Positions 8,205-18,089 of a DNA stretch of 64,000 nucleotides are shown here, one piece after another (the first letter of the stretch is position 1; the number at the start of each line of letters is the position of its first letter). The translations under genes and the position numbers were made by a program. This stretch comes from Streptomyces cinnamoneus (GTDB taxonomy: Bacteria; Actinomycetota; Actinomycetes; Streptomycetales; Streptomycetaceae), in contig NZ_PKFQ01000001.1 in the NCBI RefSeq assembly GCF_002939475.1, forward strand, positions 3,593,001-3,657,000. The letters are read 5' to 3'. Under the pieces are notes generated by a model that was not told where the DNA came from, searched no databases, and was given only the letters and a program-made list of their open reading frames with translations.

Positions 8205-9113
8205 TTAGGAGATGGCCGCGCGGCCCATCGCACCGGCCGCGGCCCGGGCCGCGGGGGAGGTCGCCAGGTAGTCGACGGCTCGGCGCAGCGACCCCTCCTG
8301 CGAGGGATGGTACGTGCGCCGCAGATAGCGGGGCACGGCCGAGCCCAGCTCCCGCAAGGAGGGCAGCAGTCCCTTGGCGACCGCCCGGTTGTACTCGCGC
8401 AGCGAGTAGCGGCCCCGGCTGGCCAGACGCGGGTCGCGGCGGAGGAGGTAGTCCGTGCCCCAGGTCCACAGGTACATCAGCACCGGTGCCGTGATCGCCA
8501 TGCCCAGGACCCGGCGTGCGTAGCGGCCGGGGAGCTCGCCGCCGCAGTGTTCGTACATGTCGAAGGCCACAGAACGGTGTTCGACCTCCTCGGCGCCGTG
8601 CCAGCGGAGCAGGTCGAGCATCACCGGGTCCGAGCCGGCGTGGTCGAGGCCCTCGGCCTGGAGGACCCAGTCGCCCAGCACCGCCGTGAACTGTTCGGTC
8701 GCGGCGATCACCGAAAGGCGGAAGCGCAGCCACTCCCGGTCGGTGACCGGGAGACCGAAGGGAGGCCGTTCACCCAGCAGCACGTCGAAGAGGAAGTCCA
8801 CGTGGCGGGTGTACGGGGAGGTGTCCAGGCCCTGTTCGGCGAGATGGTCCAGCACATAGGCGTGCTGGACGCTGTGGGTGGCCTCCTGGCCCATGAACCC
8901 CTTGACGTCCTTGAGCAGTGCCTCGTCGCGGACGAGCGGCAGGGCCTCCTTGAACACCTTGACGAACCACCGCTCCCCGGCGGGCAGCAGCAGGTGCAGG
9001 ACGTTGATGACGTGGGTGGCCGTGGGCTCGTCCGGGATCCAGTGCAGCGGGGTGTCGTGCCAGGTGAACGACACCCGCCTGGGGGCTATTCGGTAGCCGC
9101 GGTCATGACTCAT
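8205..9113 (-). CDS. Metal-dependent hydrolase of the PF10118 type
   Basis: 302 residues. Family hallmarks are conserved His/Glu residues spread as in a di-iron-like helical protein: FMGQEATHSVQHAYV (near 90), a central SVIAATEQFTAVLGD and WHGAEEVEHRSVAFD (near 185). It begins MSHDRGYRIAPRRVSF. PF10118 proteins are annotated as metal-dependent hydrolases, but no substrate is established. It sits between the SDR fusion and the MerR gene, all on the minus strand, which suggests a shared hydrophobic or epoxide-type substrate. A gap of 140 bp separates it from the SDR gene, so it may also have its own promoter. Confidence 0.82.
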   Translation of the reverse strand: MSHDRGYRIAPRRVSFTWHDTPLHWIPDEPTATHVINVLHLLLPAGERWFVKVFKEALPLVRDEALLKDVKGFMGQEATHSVQHAYVLDHLAEQGLDTSPYTRHVDFLFDVLLGERPPFGLPVTDREWLRFRLSVIAATEQFTAVLGDWVLQAEGLDHAGSDPVMLDLLRWHGAEEVEHRSVAFDMYEHCGGELPGRYARRVLGMAITAPVLMYLWTWGTDYLLRRDPRLASRGRYSLREYNRAVAKGLLPSLRELGSAVPRYLRRTYHPSQEGSLRRAVDYLATSPAARAAAGAMGRAAIS

Positions 9114-9253
9114 GGGGGGCTCCTTCGGCGATGACGACGGGTGGGACGGACGACACGGGCGGCGTACGGGGTTGGGGAAGGGGGCGAGAGGTGGAGGCGA
9201 TCGGCATGACGGCGGGGCGGTGCACGGGTGGGGTGCCGCGCCTGCCGTGCCGC

Positions 9254-11077
9254 TTAGGTGGGGGGATCGAGCCGCGCGAGGGCGCGGGAGACGCGGGGGG
9301 TGAGGCGGGAGAGGAAGCGCATGACGTGGGCCTCGGGGGTGACCGGTACGACGGCCCGGTCGCGGACCACGGCGTCGAGGATCGCTTCGGCCACCTTCTC
9401 CGGGGGGTAGTTGCGCTTGCCGTAGAGCCGGACGGCCTTGGCCCGGCGGCGGTCCTGCTCCTGCGCGGAGACCCCGGCGAAGCGGGTGGTGGCGGTGATG
9501 CCGGTGTTGACGACGCCGGGGCAGATCGCGGTGACCCCGATGCCCTGCCCGGCCAGCTCGGCGCGCAGGCACTCGCTCAGCATCAGCACCGCGGCCTTGG
9601 AGGTGCTGTAGGCGGTGAGCGTCTTGAAGGGCTGGAAGGCGGCGGCGGAGCCGGTGTTGACGATGTGGCCGCCCTGTCCTCGCTCGGCCATCTGCCGGCC
9701 GAAGACGCGGCAGCCGTGGATGACGCCCCACAGGTTGACGCCGAGGACGTCGCGCCAGTCCTTCGGCGTGGTGTCCATGAAGGTGCCGGCCACGCCGATG
9801 CCGGCGTTGTTCACCAGCACGTCCACCACGCCGTACGTGTCGGCGACATGGGTGGCGAGCTTCTCCATCGCCGATTCGTCCGACACGTCACAGCACTCGG
9901 CCCAGGCTTCCGGCGCCCCGGTCAGGCGGGCCAGTTCGGCGGTGCGCGCCGCGCCTTCCGCGTCCCGGTCGACGGCCACGACCCGGGCCCCGGCCTCCGC
10001 GAAGGCGAACGCGGTCGCCCGCCCGATGCCGCTGGCCGCGCCGGTCACCAGCACCAGCCGGCCGCCGAACCACGGGGCGTGCCGTCCCTTGCCGACGGCG
10101 GGCCGGTCCGGGGCGCCCTCCTGGCGGGCGGTCTCCTGCGCGGTGACGAACTCCGTGATCCACGCGGCGAGCTGGTCGGGCCTGGTCCGGGGGACCCAGT
10201 GCTTCGCGGAGAGGGTGCGGCGGACGAGCCGCGGCGCCCACTGCTCCAGGTCGTCGTAGAGCCGTGCCGAGAGGAAGGCGTCGCCGACGGGGGTGATCAG
10301 CTGGACGGGCACGTGGGCGTAGGCGTCGGTGCGGGGGCGGCGCATTCTGGCCCGTACGTTGTCCCGGTACAGCCAGGCGCCGTGCGCGGCGTCGCTGGGC
10401 AGGGAGGCCGTCGGGTAGGTGCCGGGCCGGCCGGGAACGGTCCGGGGCAGCCCTTCCGACCGCTCGACGAGCCGGGGCCAGCGCCGGCCGAGCGCGCCGC
10501 GCCAGGCGGCCTCCGGGAGGGCGGGCGTGTGCAGCGCGTAGACGTACCAGGACCGGGCCCCCTGGCCCAGGAGCTGCGCCACCCGGCGCGGGGTGGGCCG
10601 GGACAGCCGCCGCTTGATCCAGAGCCCGAAGTGGTCGAGGGACGGCCCCGAGACGGAGGTGAAGGAGGCGACGCGGCCCTCGGTGCGTGCGACCGTGACG
10701 AACTCCCAGCCCTGCACCGACCCCCAGTCGTGCCCCACCAGGTGCACGGGCGCCTCCGGGCTCACGGCGTCCAGGACGGCCAGGAAGTCGTCCGTGAGCT
10801 TCTCCAGGGTGAACCCGCCGCGCAGCGGCCGGGGAGCCGTGGAGCGGCCGTGGCCGCGCACGTCGTAGAGCACCACGTGGAAGCGGTCTCTCAGCCGGTG
10901 GGCGACCTCGGCCCAGATCTCCTTGCTGTCCGGGTAGCCGTGCAGGAGCACCACCGTGGGGTCGGCCGGGTCGCCCAGCTCGGCGACGCACAGCTCGATG
11001 CCGCCCGTCCGGACCGTGCGCTCCCGCACGCCCTCGATGCCCGCGTCCCGCGGACCTTCCGTGTCGTCGGCGCTCAT
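9254..11077 (-). CDS. Epoxide-hydrolase-like / short-chain dehydrogenase fusion
   Basis: 607 residues with two enzymes in one chain. Residues 20-315 are an alpha/beta hydrolase with HGYPDS (46-51), a nucleophile elbow GHDWGS in which Asp117 replaces the usual Ser, as in epoxide hydrolases and dehalogenases, and a candidate catalytic His293. Residues 338-600 are an SDR with TGAASGIG (345-352), NNAG (423-426), Ser477 and YxxxK (Tyr490, Lys494). The start has an excellent GGAGGAG site and overlaps the upstream M24 gene by 4 bp, so translation is coupled. An epoxide to diol to ketone route is a reasonable inference; the substrate is unknown. Confidence 0.9.
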   Translation of the reverse strand: MSADDTEGPRDAGIEGVRERTVRTGGIELCVAELGDPADPTVVLLHGYPDSKEIWAEVAHRLRDRFHVVLYDVRGHGRSTAPRPLRGGFTLEKLTDDFLAVLDAVSPEAPVHLVGHDWGSVQGWEFVTVARTEGRVASFTSVSGPSLDHFGLWIKRRLSRPTPRRVAQLLGQGARSWYVYALHTPALPEAAWRGALGRRWPRLVERSEGLPRTVPGRPGTYPTASLPSDAAHGAWLYRDNVRARMRRPRTDAYAHVPVQLITPVGDAFLSARLYDDLEQWAPRLVRRTLSAKHWVPRTRPDQLAAWITEFVTAQETARQEGAPDRPAVGKGRHAPWFGGRLVLVTGAASGIGRATAFAFAEAGARVVAVDRDAEGAARTAELARLTGAPEAWAECCDVSDESAMEKLATHVADTYGVVDVLVNNAGIGVAGTFMDTTPKDWRDVLGVNLWGVIHGCRVFGRQMAERGQGGHIVNTGSAAAFQPFKTLTAYSTSKAAVLMLSECLRAELAGQGIGVTAICPGVVNTGITATTRFAGVSAQEQDRRRAKAVRLYGKRNYPPEKVAEAILDAVVRDRAVVPVTPEAHVMRFLSRLTPRVSRALARLDPPT

Positions 11078-11925
11078 GCGCTCGCCTCCTCCTTCTGTCG
11101 CTGTTGGGGGCGCCGCACGTGCGGCAGGTCGTCGTCCAGCCAGAACGCGCTCTCCTGGGGATCCCGCGAGTCGGTCACGACCAGCAGCTCCTCGAACTTC
11201 ACGCCCGTGCCGCGGAAGCCGAGGTGCGGCTCGACCGCCCACAGGCCGGGGTGGGGCGGATGATCGGAGAAGCGATGGGGGCTCCACAGCGGCGACCAGC
11301 CCTCCCGGTGACCGCGCAGGGCGTCGGAGGCCAGGCCCTTCAGCGCCTGGGTCCCGAAGCCGAGAACCTGCGGGGACCAGCGGCGTTCGCGCACCCGGTC
11401 CACCTTGTGCGCGATCACCCCGAAGGGGTACGCGCGGTGCCGGTTGGTGTGGCCCTGACGGGTCATGAGCCGCGCCACGTCCTCGTAGATCTCCCGCAGC
11501 GGCCGGCGCTCGCGCACCTCGCGCAGGATCAGGTCGCGGTGGGCCTGGAGGTCGGCCATGAGCCGGTCGTGCAGCGGGTCGGGGCCGAGACAGCCCGAGT
11601 AGCCGATGTCGGCGGTGAAGCCGCGGTATACCGGCGCCATGTCGAGGATGAACGGCATGCCGGGCTCCAGCCGCCGCCCCGTGGGGAAGAACTGGAGCGG
11701 CACCCGGAAGCCCACGAAGGCCGTGCGGTCGCCGAACCAGGCGAAGGGCAGATGGAACCAGTCCCTCACCCCGTGGCCGCGCAGCCACTCGCGCTGCATC
11801 CGGGCCGCCTCGCGCTCGGTCACACCGGGTCTGAGCTGGGCCGCGACGGCCTCGGCGCAGTCGTACGCCAGCCGCTGCACCTCCCGGAAGCCGCGCAGCT
11901 CCGCACCCGTCCGCCCCACCGCCAT
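11074..11925 (-). CDS. M24-family metallopeptidase homologue
   Basis: About 283 residues with a pita-bread (creatinase/aminopeptidase P-like) C-terminal domain: MPFILDMAPVYRGFTADIGYS supplies the first metal-binding Asp pair, GHTNRHRAYPFG a conserved His region, and GVKFEELLVVTD the C-terminal Glu. The N-terminal creatinase domain is absent. The ATG at 11925 is preferred; an in-frame ATG at 12036 would extend it by 37 codons across promoter-like DNA. It is the first gene of the 11.9-7.1 kb operon. In this setting it may act on a non-peptide substrate, since several M24 relatives are hydrolases of small molecules. Confidence 0.8.
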   Translation of the reverse strand: MAVGRTGAELRGFREVQRLAYDCAEAVAAQLRPGVTEREAARMQREWLRGHGVRDWFHLPFAWFGDRTAFVGFRVPLQFFPTGRRLEPGMPFILDMAPVYRGFTADIGYSGCLGPDPLHDRLMADLQAHRDLILREVRERRPLREIYEDVARLMTRQGHTNRHRAYPFGVIAHKVDRVRERRWSPQVLGFGTQALKGLASDALRGHREGWSPLWSPHRFSDHPPHPGLWAVEPHLGFRGTGVKFEELLVVTDSRDPQESAFWLDDDLPHVRRPQQRQKEEASA

Positions 11926-11995
11926 GCCGCCCGCCGCCTTCCGATCGAGGCCGGGTCCGCACGTGCGGGTCCAAGCCTCAAGCCATTCGCGCAAG

Positions 11996-12017
11996 TTGAC
12001 ATCAATGAATGTGACAA
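11996..12017. promoter_or_regulatory. Operator-like imperfect dyad upstream of the M24-SDR operon
   Basis: The AT-richer string TTGACAT-CAATGA-ATGTGACAA contains the inverted pair ACAT/ATGT across 6 nt, with partial symmetry outside. It lies 70 bp upstream of the preferred M24 start at 11925 and stands out from the surrounding very GC-rich DNA. It may be the binding site of the MerR protein encoded at the end of the operon. No experimental basis. Confidence 0.35.
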
Positions 12018-12182
12018 TGCCCGGCGGCTGCGTCAAGAGGTGTGACGTGGCCGGCAGGGCGCCGGCCCGCCGGCTCCCCTACGGGCACCGCCCCGGCCGT
12101 GTCAGACCCGAGGACTACACACATCCAGCCATCTGGTCTGACGACCACTGTGGTGCCCGCCACTACCGTCGAAGGTGTGACT

Positions 12183-13200
<1,018 letters not shown>

Positions 13201-13211
<11 letters not shown>

Positions 13212-14118
13212 GACCACGACGACGCAGGGGACCGCCGCGGGTGGCGCCCCGGACGTCATCCACAACATCGGTTACCGCAACTACGACGGCCCACGGCTCG
13301 GCCGCGGCTACGCCCGCCGTTCGCTCTTCTCCCAGAGCCTGCGCGGGGCCTACGGCCTGGGCCGCTCGGCCAAGTCCAAGGTCCTGCCGATGATCCTCTT
13401 CGGTGTGATGTGCCTCCCGGCCGCGATCATGGTGGCCGTCGCGGTCACCACGAAGATGGACCGGCTGCCCATGGAGTACACCCGCTACGCGATCTACCTC
13501 CAGGCGGTCATCGGCCTCTACCTCGCCTCCCAGGCGCCGCAGGCGGTCTCCCGGGACCTGCGGTTCCGGACCGTGCCGCTGTACTTCTCGCGGCCGATCG
13601 AGCGGAGCGACTACGTCGCGGCCAAGTTCGCGGCGATGACCTCGGCCGTGTTCATCCTCACCGCCGCGCCCCTGCTCGTCCTCTATGCCGGCGCGCTGCT
13701 CGCCAAGATGGACTTCGCCGACCAGACGAAGGGCTTCGCACAAGGACTGGTCTCCGTGGCTCTGCTGTCCCTCCTCTTCGCCGGCATCGGCCTGGTGGTC
13801 GCCGCGCTCACGCCCCGCCGCGGCTTCGGCGTCGCCGCCGTCATCGCCGTGCTGACCATCTCCTACGGCGCGGTCAGCACCATCCAGGGCATCGCGCTCA
13901 ACAGCGACAACACCCAGGTCATCAGCTGGCTCGGCCTCTTCTCGCCGATCACGCTGATCGACGGCGTGCAGACCGCGTTCCTGTCCGCCACCACCGCCTT
14001 CCCCGGCGGCCACGGGCCCGGTACGGGCGCCGGGGCGGTCTACCTCCTCGTGCTCCTCGCCGTGATCGCCGGCTCGTACGGTCTGCTGACGCGGCGCTAC
14101 CGAAAGGCCGGGCTGTGA
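13201..14118 (+). CDS. ABC transporter permease
   Basis: 305 residues with a soluble N-terminal 60 residues that contain the motif IHNIGYRNYDGPRLGR, then six hydrophobic segments (PMILFGVMCLPAAIMVAVAV through VYLLVLLAVIAGSYGLL). This is the ABC-2-like architecture of permeases working with a separate ATPase. Its ATG overlaps the upstream ATPase gene by 11 bp, so the pair is translationally coupled. A second ATPase/permease pair follows directly, and the four genes probably form one complex or one operon. Confidence 0.88.
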
Positions 14119-14194
14119 CCGTCCTCCCTCCTTCAGCCACCGCTGGGCGGTGCCCCCGGCCCGACCGCCACTCCTCAAGGAACGGGCAGCGCCC

Positions 14195-15106
14195 ATGAGC
14201 ACTCTTCACATCGACAGCGTCTCGCGCTGGTTCGGCAACGTGGTCGCCGTCAACGACGTCACCATGAGCGTGGGGCCCGGCGTCACGGGTCTCCTCGGCC
14301 CCAACGGAGCGGGAAAGTCCACCCTCATCAACATGATGGGCGGCTTCCTCGCCCCCTCCACCGGCACCGTCACCCTCGACGGCGAGACCATCTGGCGCAA
14401 CGAGCAGATCTACCGCCACATCGGCATCGTCCCCGAGCGCGAGGCGATGTACGACTTCCTGACCGGTGAGGAGTTCGTCCTGGCCAACGCCGAGCTGCAC
14501 GGGCTCGGCGCCAAGGAGGCCCGGCGCGCCCTCGCCACGGTCGAGATGGAGTACGCCCAGGACCGTAAGATCGCTACGTACAGCAAGGGCATGCGGCAGC
14601 GCGTGAAGATGGCCTCCGCCCTCGTCCACGAGCCGTCCGTGCTGCTCCTGGACGAGCCCTTCAACGGCATGGACCCCCGCCAGCGGATGCAGCTGATGGA
14701 CCTGCTGCGGACCATGGGCGCCGAAGGCCGCACGGTGCTGTTCTCCTCCCACATCCTGGAGGAGGTCGAGCAACTCGCCGCCCACATCGAGGTCGTCGTC
14801 GCCGGACGCCACGCCGCCTCGGGTGACTTCCGCAAGATCCGCCGGCTGATGACGGACCGGCCCCACCGCTATCTCGTGCGCTCCAGCGACGACCGCGCCC
14901 TGGCCGCCGCGCTCATCGCCGACCCGTCCACGTCCGGCATCGAAGTGGACCTCGGCGAACAGGCGCTGCGCGTCCAGGCCGTCGACTTCGGCCGCTTCAC
15001 CGAACTCCTGCCGCGCGTGGCGCACGCGCACGGCATCCGGCTCCTGACGGTCTCGCCCTCGGACGAGTCCCTGGAATCGGTCTTCTCCTACCTTGTCGCG
15101 TCCTGA
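14195..15106 (+). CDS. ABC transporter ATP-binding protein
   Basis: 303 residues. Walker A GPNGAGKST is near residue 35, the signature YSKGMRQRV near 130, Walker B VLLLDEPFNGMD, and the H-loop SSHIL. About 90 residues after the ATPase core have no recognised motif. It is paralogous to the ATPase at 12183-13211, sharing the same layout and a similar opening. It is followed after 13 bp by its permease. The AAGGAA site is about 12 nt from the ATG, slightly long. Confidence 0.9.
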   Translation: MSTLHIDSVSRWFGNVVAVNDVTMSVGPGVTGLLGPNGAGKSTLINMMGGFLAPSTGTVTLDGETIWRNEQIYRHIGIVPEREAMYDFLTGEEFVLANAELHGLGAKEARRALATVEMEYAQDRKIATYSKGMRQRVKMASALVHEPSVLLLDEPFNGMDPRQRMQLMDLLRTMGAEGRTVLFSSHILEEVEQLAAHIEVVVAGRHAASGDFRKIRRLMTDRPHRYLVRSSDDRALAAALIADPSTSGIEVDLGEQALRVQAVDFGRFTELLPRVAHAHGIRLLTVSPSDESLESVFSYLVAS

Positions 15107-15119
15107 AAGGAGGCCGCTC

Positions 15120-15845
15120 GTGTCGCTCTATCACCCCACCGTCGCCCGGCTGACCTACCGGGGCCTCCTCGGCCGCCGCCGCGCCGCGATCCTCTTCGCG
15201 CTGCCGGCTCTGCTGCTCGTCATCTCGGCCGCCATCCGCTTTCTCACCGGTGCGGACGACGAGACCGCCACCAACGTCCTCGGCGGGTTCGCGCTCGCCA
15301 CGATGGTGCCGCTCATCGGCGTCATCGCCGGTACGGGCGCGATCGGCCCGGAGATCGACGACGGCTCGGTGGTCTACCTCCTGGCCAAGCCGGTCAAGCG
15401 CCCGACCATCATCCTCACCAAGCTGGTCGTGGCCGTCGGCGTCAGCGTCCTCTTCTCGGCCGTGCCCACGCTGATGGCCGGCTTCCTGCTCAACGGCAAC
15501 AGCCAGCAGATCGCCGTGGCCTACGCCGTCGCCGCCGCGATCGCGTCCGTGGCCTACAGCGCCATATTCCTCTTCCTGGGCACGGTCACCCGGCACGCCG
15601 TGGTCGCCGGGCTCGTCTACGCCCTCGTCTGGGAGACGCTCTTCGGCAACCTGATCGCCGGGGCCCGCACGCTCAGCGTCCGGCAGTGGGCGCTGGCCCT
15701 CGCACAGAAGATCGGCGGAGAGGGAGCCATCACCTCGGACGTCGGACTGCCGCTGGCGGTGACGCTGCTGGTGGGGGTGACCGTGGCCGCCACGTACTGC
15801 GCGGGCCGCAAGCTGCGCTCGCTGACCCTCGCCGGCGAGGAGTAG
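15120..15845 (+). CDS. ABC transporter permease
   Basis: 241 residues, six predicted membrane segments (for example AAILFALPALLLVISAAI and ALATMVPLIGVIAGTGAIG). The segment GPEIDDGSVVYLLAKPVKR between segments 2 and 3 is the conserved cytoplasmic loop of ABC-2 permeases, which couples to the ATPase. The GTG start has a textbook AAAGGAGG site. It is the last gene of the four-gene ABC block and is followed by a strong hairpin. Confidence 0.88.
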   Translation: MSLYHPTVARLTYRGLLGRRRAAILFALPALLLVISAAIRFLTGADDETATNVLGGFALATMVPLIGVIAGTGAIGPEIDDGSVVYLLAKPVKRPTIILTKLVVAVGVSVLFSAVPTLMAGFLLNGNSQQIAVAYAVAAAIASVAYSAIFLFLGTVTRHAVVAGLVYALVWETLFGNLIAGARTLSVRQWALALAQKIGGEGAITSDVGLPLAVTLLVGVTVAATYCAGRKLRSLTLAGEE

Positions 15846-15868
15846 GCGGTGACCCGCCGCTGACGTGA

Positions 15869-15908
15869 AGCGGGTGAGCGAGGCACGGTTCCGCCCCGCT
15901 CACCCGCT
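15869..15908. terminator. Bidirectional hairpin between convergent ABC and MFS genes
   Basis: A perfect 12-bp stem, AGCGGGTGAGCG at 15869-15880 with CGCTCACCCGCT at 15897-15908, and a 16-nt loop. It lies between two convergent genes and can serve both. There is no U-tract, as is usual in Streptomyces. Confidence 0.7.
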
Positions 15909-15931
15909 CACCGCTCCAGCGGGCCTTCGTC

Positions 15932-17206
15932 TCAGATCTTCCGGTCGCGCCCGGCGCCCAGCCCCAGGAACAGCAGCGCCCCACAGGCGACGAGGAGCAG
16001 GGAGATCGGCAGCGTCCAGCCGCCCGTCTCGCCGTACACCCAGCCGATCGCGAACGGCCCGACGGACGCGAGGAGATAGCCCCACGTCTGTGCCATGCCC
16101 GACAGCCGTGACGCCGTGTGGGCGTCACGGGTGCGCAGCACCATGAACGTCAGCGCGAGACCCAGCAGACCGCCCTGCGCCACGCCCATCAGCGTCGCCC
16201 ACAGCCAGGCGCCCGCCACCGGGGCGACCAGCAGACCGGTGATGCCCGCGGCCATGAGGACCACCACGCCGACCGCCGGTACGCGCTGGTCCCGCATCCG
16301 TCCGGCGAGCAGCGGCGCGACGAACGAACCGGCCATCTGCACCAGGGTGTAGAACGCGTAGACCAGGCCGGCCTGGTTCTTGCTCATGCCGTGGTCGGTG
16401 AAGATCGTCGGCATCCAGGCGATGCACACGTACGCGACCAGGGACTGCGTGCCCATCATCAGCGTGACCTGCCAGGCCAGCGGCGAGCGGGTGAGCCGCG
16501 GCCCGTCCCCCTCGCCGGCACCGGCCCGGGGTGCCGCGGACGTCCGGTCGTGCCGGACGGCGCGCCGGGTGACGACCGCCTGGGGCAGCCAGGCGAGCGC
16601 CGCGACCGCGGCGAGCAGCGCCCAGGAGGCGAGGGAGCCCTGCCAGCCGCCCAGGGCGTTCTCCAGCGGCACGGACGAGGCGGCCGCGCCGGTGGCACCG
16701 AGGATCAGGGTGGTCGAGTAGAGGGCGGTCATGCTCGCGGCCCGGTCGGGGAAGTCCCGCTTGACCAGGCCCGGCATCAGCACGTTGAGCAGGGCGATGG
16801 CGGTGCCGACGAGCGCACACCCCACGAACAGCGCCACGACCGGCGGTGCGACGCGCAGCAGGATGCCGCCGCACAGCAGCACCAGCGCGCCACAGAGCAC
16901 GGCCTCCGTGCCCCAGCGCCGGGCGAGCCTGGGGGCGGCGATCGAGCCGAGGCCCATGAAGACCAGCGGGATGGTGGTCAGCAGGCTGCTCGCGGCCGCG
17001 GCCAGGTGGAAGTGGTCGCTGATCTCGCTCATCAGCGGCGAGACGCCCGAGAGGGCGGCCCGCATGTTGAGCGAGGCGAGGACGATGCCGAGCATCACGA
17101 ACGCGGGGTGCGCGAGCAGACCCCGCCGCGCCGCGGCGACGCTCGGCGTGGGGGTCAGGTCCTCCTCGGCGTCGATCAGGGGTATGTCGGACCTCGTCTC
17201 CGGCAT
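15932..17206 (-). CDS. MFS transporter, CynX/NimT type
   Basis: 424 residues with 12 hydrophobic segments. Residues near 45-60 (VLASLNMRAALSGVSPLM) match the conserved opening of the cyanate/nitroimidazole (CynX/NimT) branch of the major facilitator superfamily. A cytoplasmic loop near 205-235 (RHDRTSAAPRAGAGEGDGPR) separates the two six-helix halves. The FadR-type regulator 53 bp upstream is probably its controller. The substrate is unknown; organic anion efflux or uptake is likely for this branch. Confidence 0.87.
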   Translation of the reverse strand: MPETRSDIPLIDAEEDLTPTPSVAAARRGLLAHPAFVMLGIVLASLNMRAALSGVSPLMSEISDHFHLAAAASSLLTTIPLVFMGLGSIAAPRLARRWGTEAVLCGALVLLCGGILLRVAPPVVALFVGCALVGTAIALLNVLMPGLVKRDFPDRAASMTALYSTTLILGATGAAASSVPLENALGGWQGSLASWALLAAVAALAWLPQAVVTRRAVRHDRTSAAPRAGAGEGDGPRLTRSPLAWQVTLMMGTQSLVAYVCIAWMPTIFTDHGMSKNQAGLVYAFYTLVQMAGSFVAPLLAGRMRDQRVPAVGVVVLMAAGITGLLVAPVAGAWLWATLMGVAQGGLLGLALTFMVLRTRDAHTASRLSGMAQTWGYLLASVGPFAIGWVYGETGGWTLPISLLLVACGALLFLGLGAGRDRKI

Positions 17207-17259
17207 GGGGCGTGTCTCCTGGGGGTGGTGGTGCGGGGGAGTCGGGCGCGGGCCGGCGG

Positions 17260-17970
17260 TCAGCTGTCGCCGAGCAGGGACTCGACGGCCTGTTTCGGGC
17301 GCTCCAGCAGGGTGCGGGCGGCGCGCGCGGCGACGTCGGGGTCGCCCGAGGCGATGGCCTCCATGAGCGCGTGGTGGTCGCCGTGGATGATGCGCGGCAT
17401 GTCACGGTCGCCGAGGGCGGTGACCAGCGCCTCCCGCACCGAACTGCTGAACCAGGCGTAGGTGGCCGTCAGGGCGGGGTTGTGCGCGGCCTCCACGACG
17501 GCCTTGTGGAACTCGACGTCGTGGTCCGCGTAGAGCTCCAGGCTGCCGGAGTCGGGCTGGCCGTCGGGGTCCTCGAACGCCGTCTGGGCGTCCAGCGCCG
17601 CCCGCATCCGCGCCAGGTCGGCGGGCTCGTGCCGCAGGGCGGCGAGCCGGGCCGCCTCGGCCTCCAGCGCGATGCGCAGCTCGAGGACGTCCCGCACGCC
17701 GGCGCGCTGGAGGCCGCGCAGGATGTCGCCCGGGTCGGCGGTGGAGACGACGAACGTCCCCTCGCCCTGCCGCGACCGCAGCATTCCGGCGTGCACGAGC
17801 ACGCGCACCGCCTCGCGGACGGTGTTGCGCCCGACCTGGAGCTGCTCGGCGAGGGCATGTTCGGTCGGGATGCGCTCACCGACCCGCCACTCGCCGGCGG
17901 CCACCTGGGTGCGCAGCTGTTCCACGACGGTGTCCACCAGGGACTGCCGTCCCGCCGCTCGCAGTGCCAT
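17260..17970 (-). CDS. FadR/GntR-family regulator with FCD domain
   Basis: 236 residues. The N-terminal winged helix (8-75) includes the GntR signature GERIPTEHALAEQLQVGRNTVREAVRVL. The C-terminal FCD domain (95-225) has the metal/ligand-binding layout, with Asp and His in DHDVEFHKAVVEAAHNP and a later HGDHHALMEAI. FCD regulators respond to small carboxylates. It precedes the MFS gene by 53 bp, so the two form a regulator-transporter unit. A 10-bp palindrome at 18029-18038, next to its probable promoter, is a candidate autoregulatory operator. Confidence 0.92.
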   Translation of the reverse strand: MALRAAGRQSLVDTVVEQLRTQVAAGEWRVGERIPTEHALAEQLQVGRNTVREAVRVLVHAGMLRSRQGEGTFVVSTADPGDILRGLQRAGVRDVLELRIALEAEAARLAALRHEPADLARMRAALDAQTAFEDPDGQPDSGSLELYADHDVEFHKAVVEAAHNPALTATYAWFSSSVREALVTALGDRDMPRIIHGDHHALMEAIASGDPDVAARAARTLLERPKQAVESLLGDS

Positions 17971-18028
17971 GCGTGACGTCCTCCAAGTCCGGCGCGCCGC
18001 CCGGCCGGGGCGACGGCGACCATTGATT

Positions 18029-18051
18029 CAACCGGTTGCCCAGTCATCCTA
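18029..18051 (-). promoter_or_regulatory. Promoter -10 and palindromic operator for the FadR-type gene
   Basis: The perfect palindrome CAACCGGTTG (18029-18038) lies just downstream, on the minus strand, of a TAGGAT -10 hexamer (18051-18046). Transcription would start at about 18039 and run into the palindrome, which suits autorepression by the encoded FadR-type protein. The assignment rests on position and symmetry. Confidence 0.5.
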
Positions 18052-18089
18052 CAACTGCGGGTCCGGGTGTCCCCGGCTACCTTCGAAGG

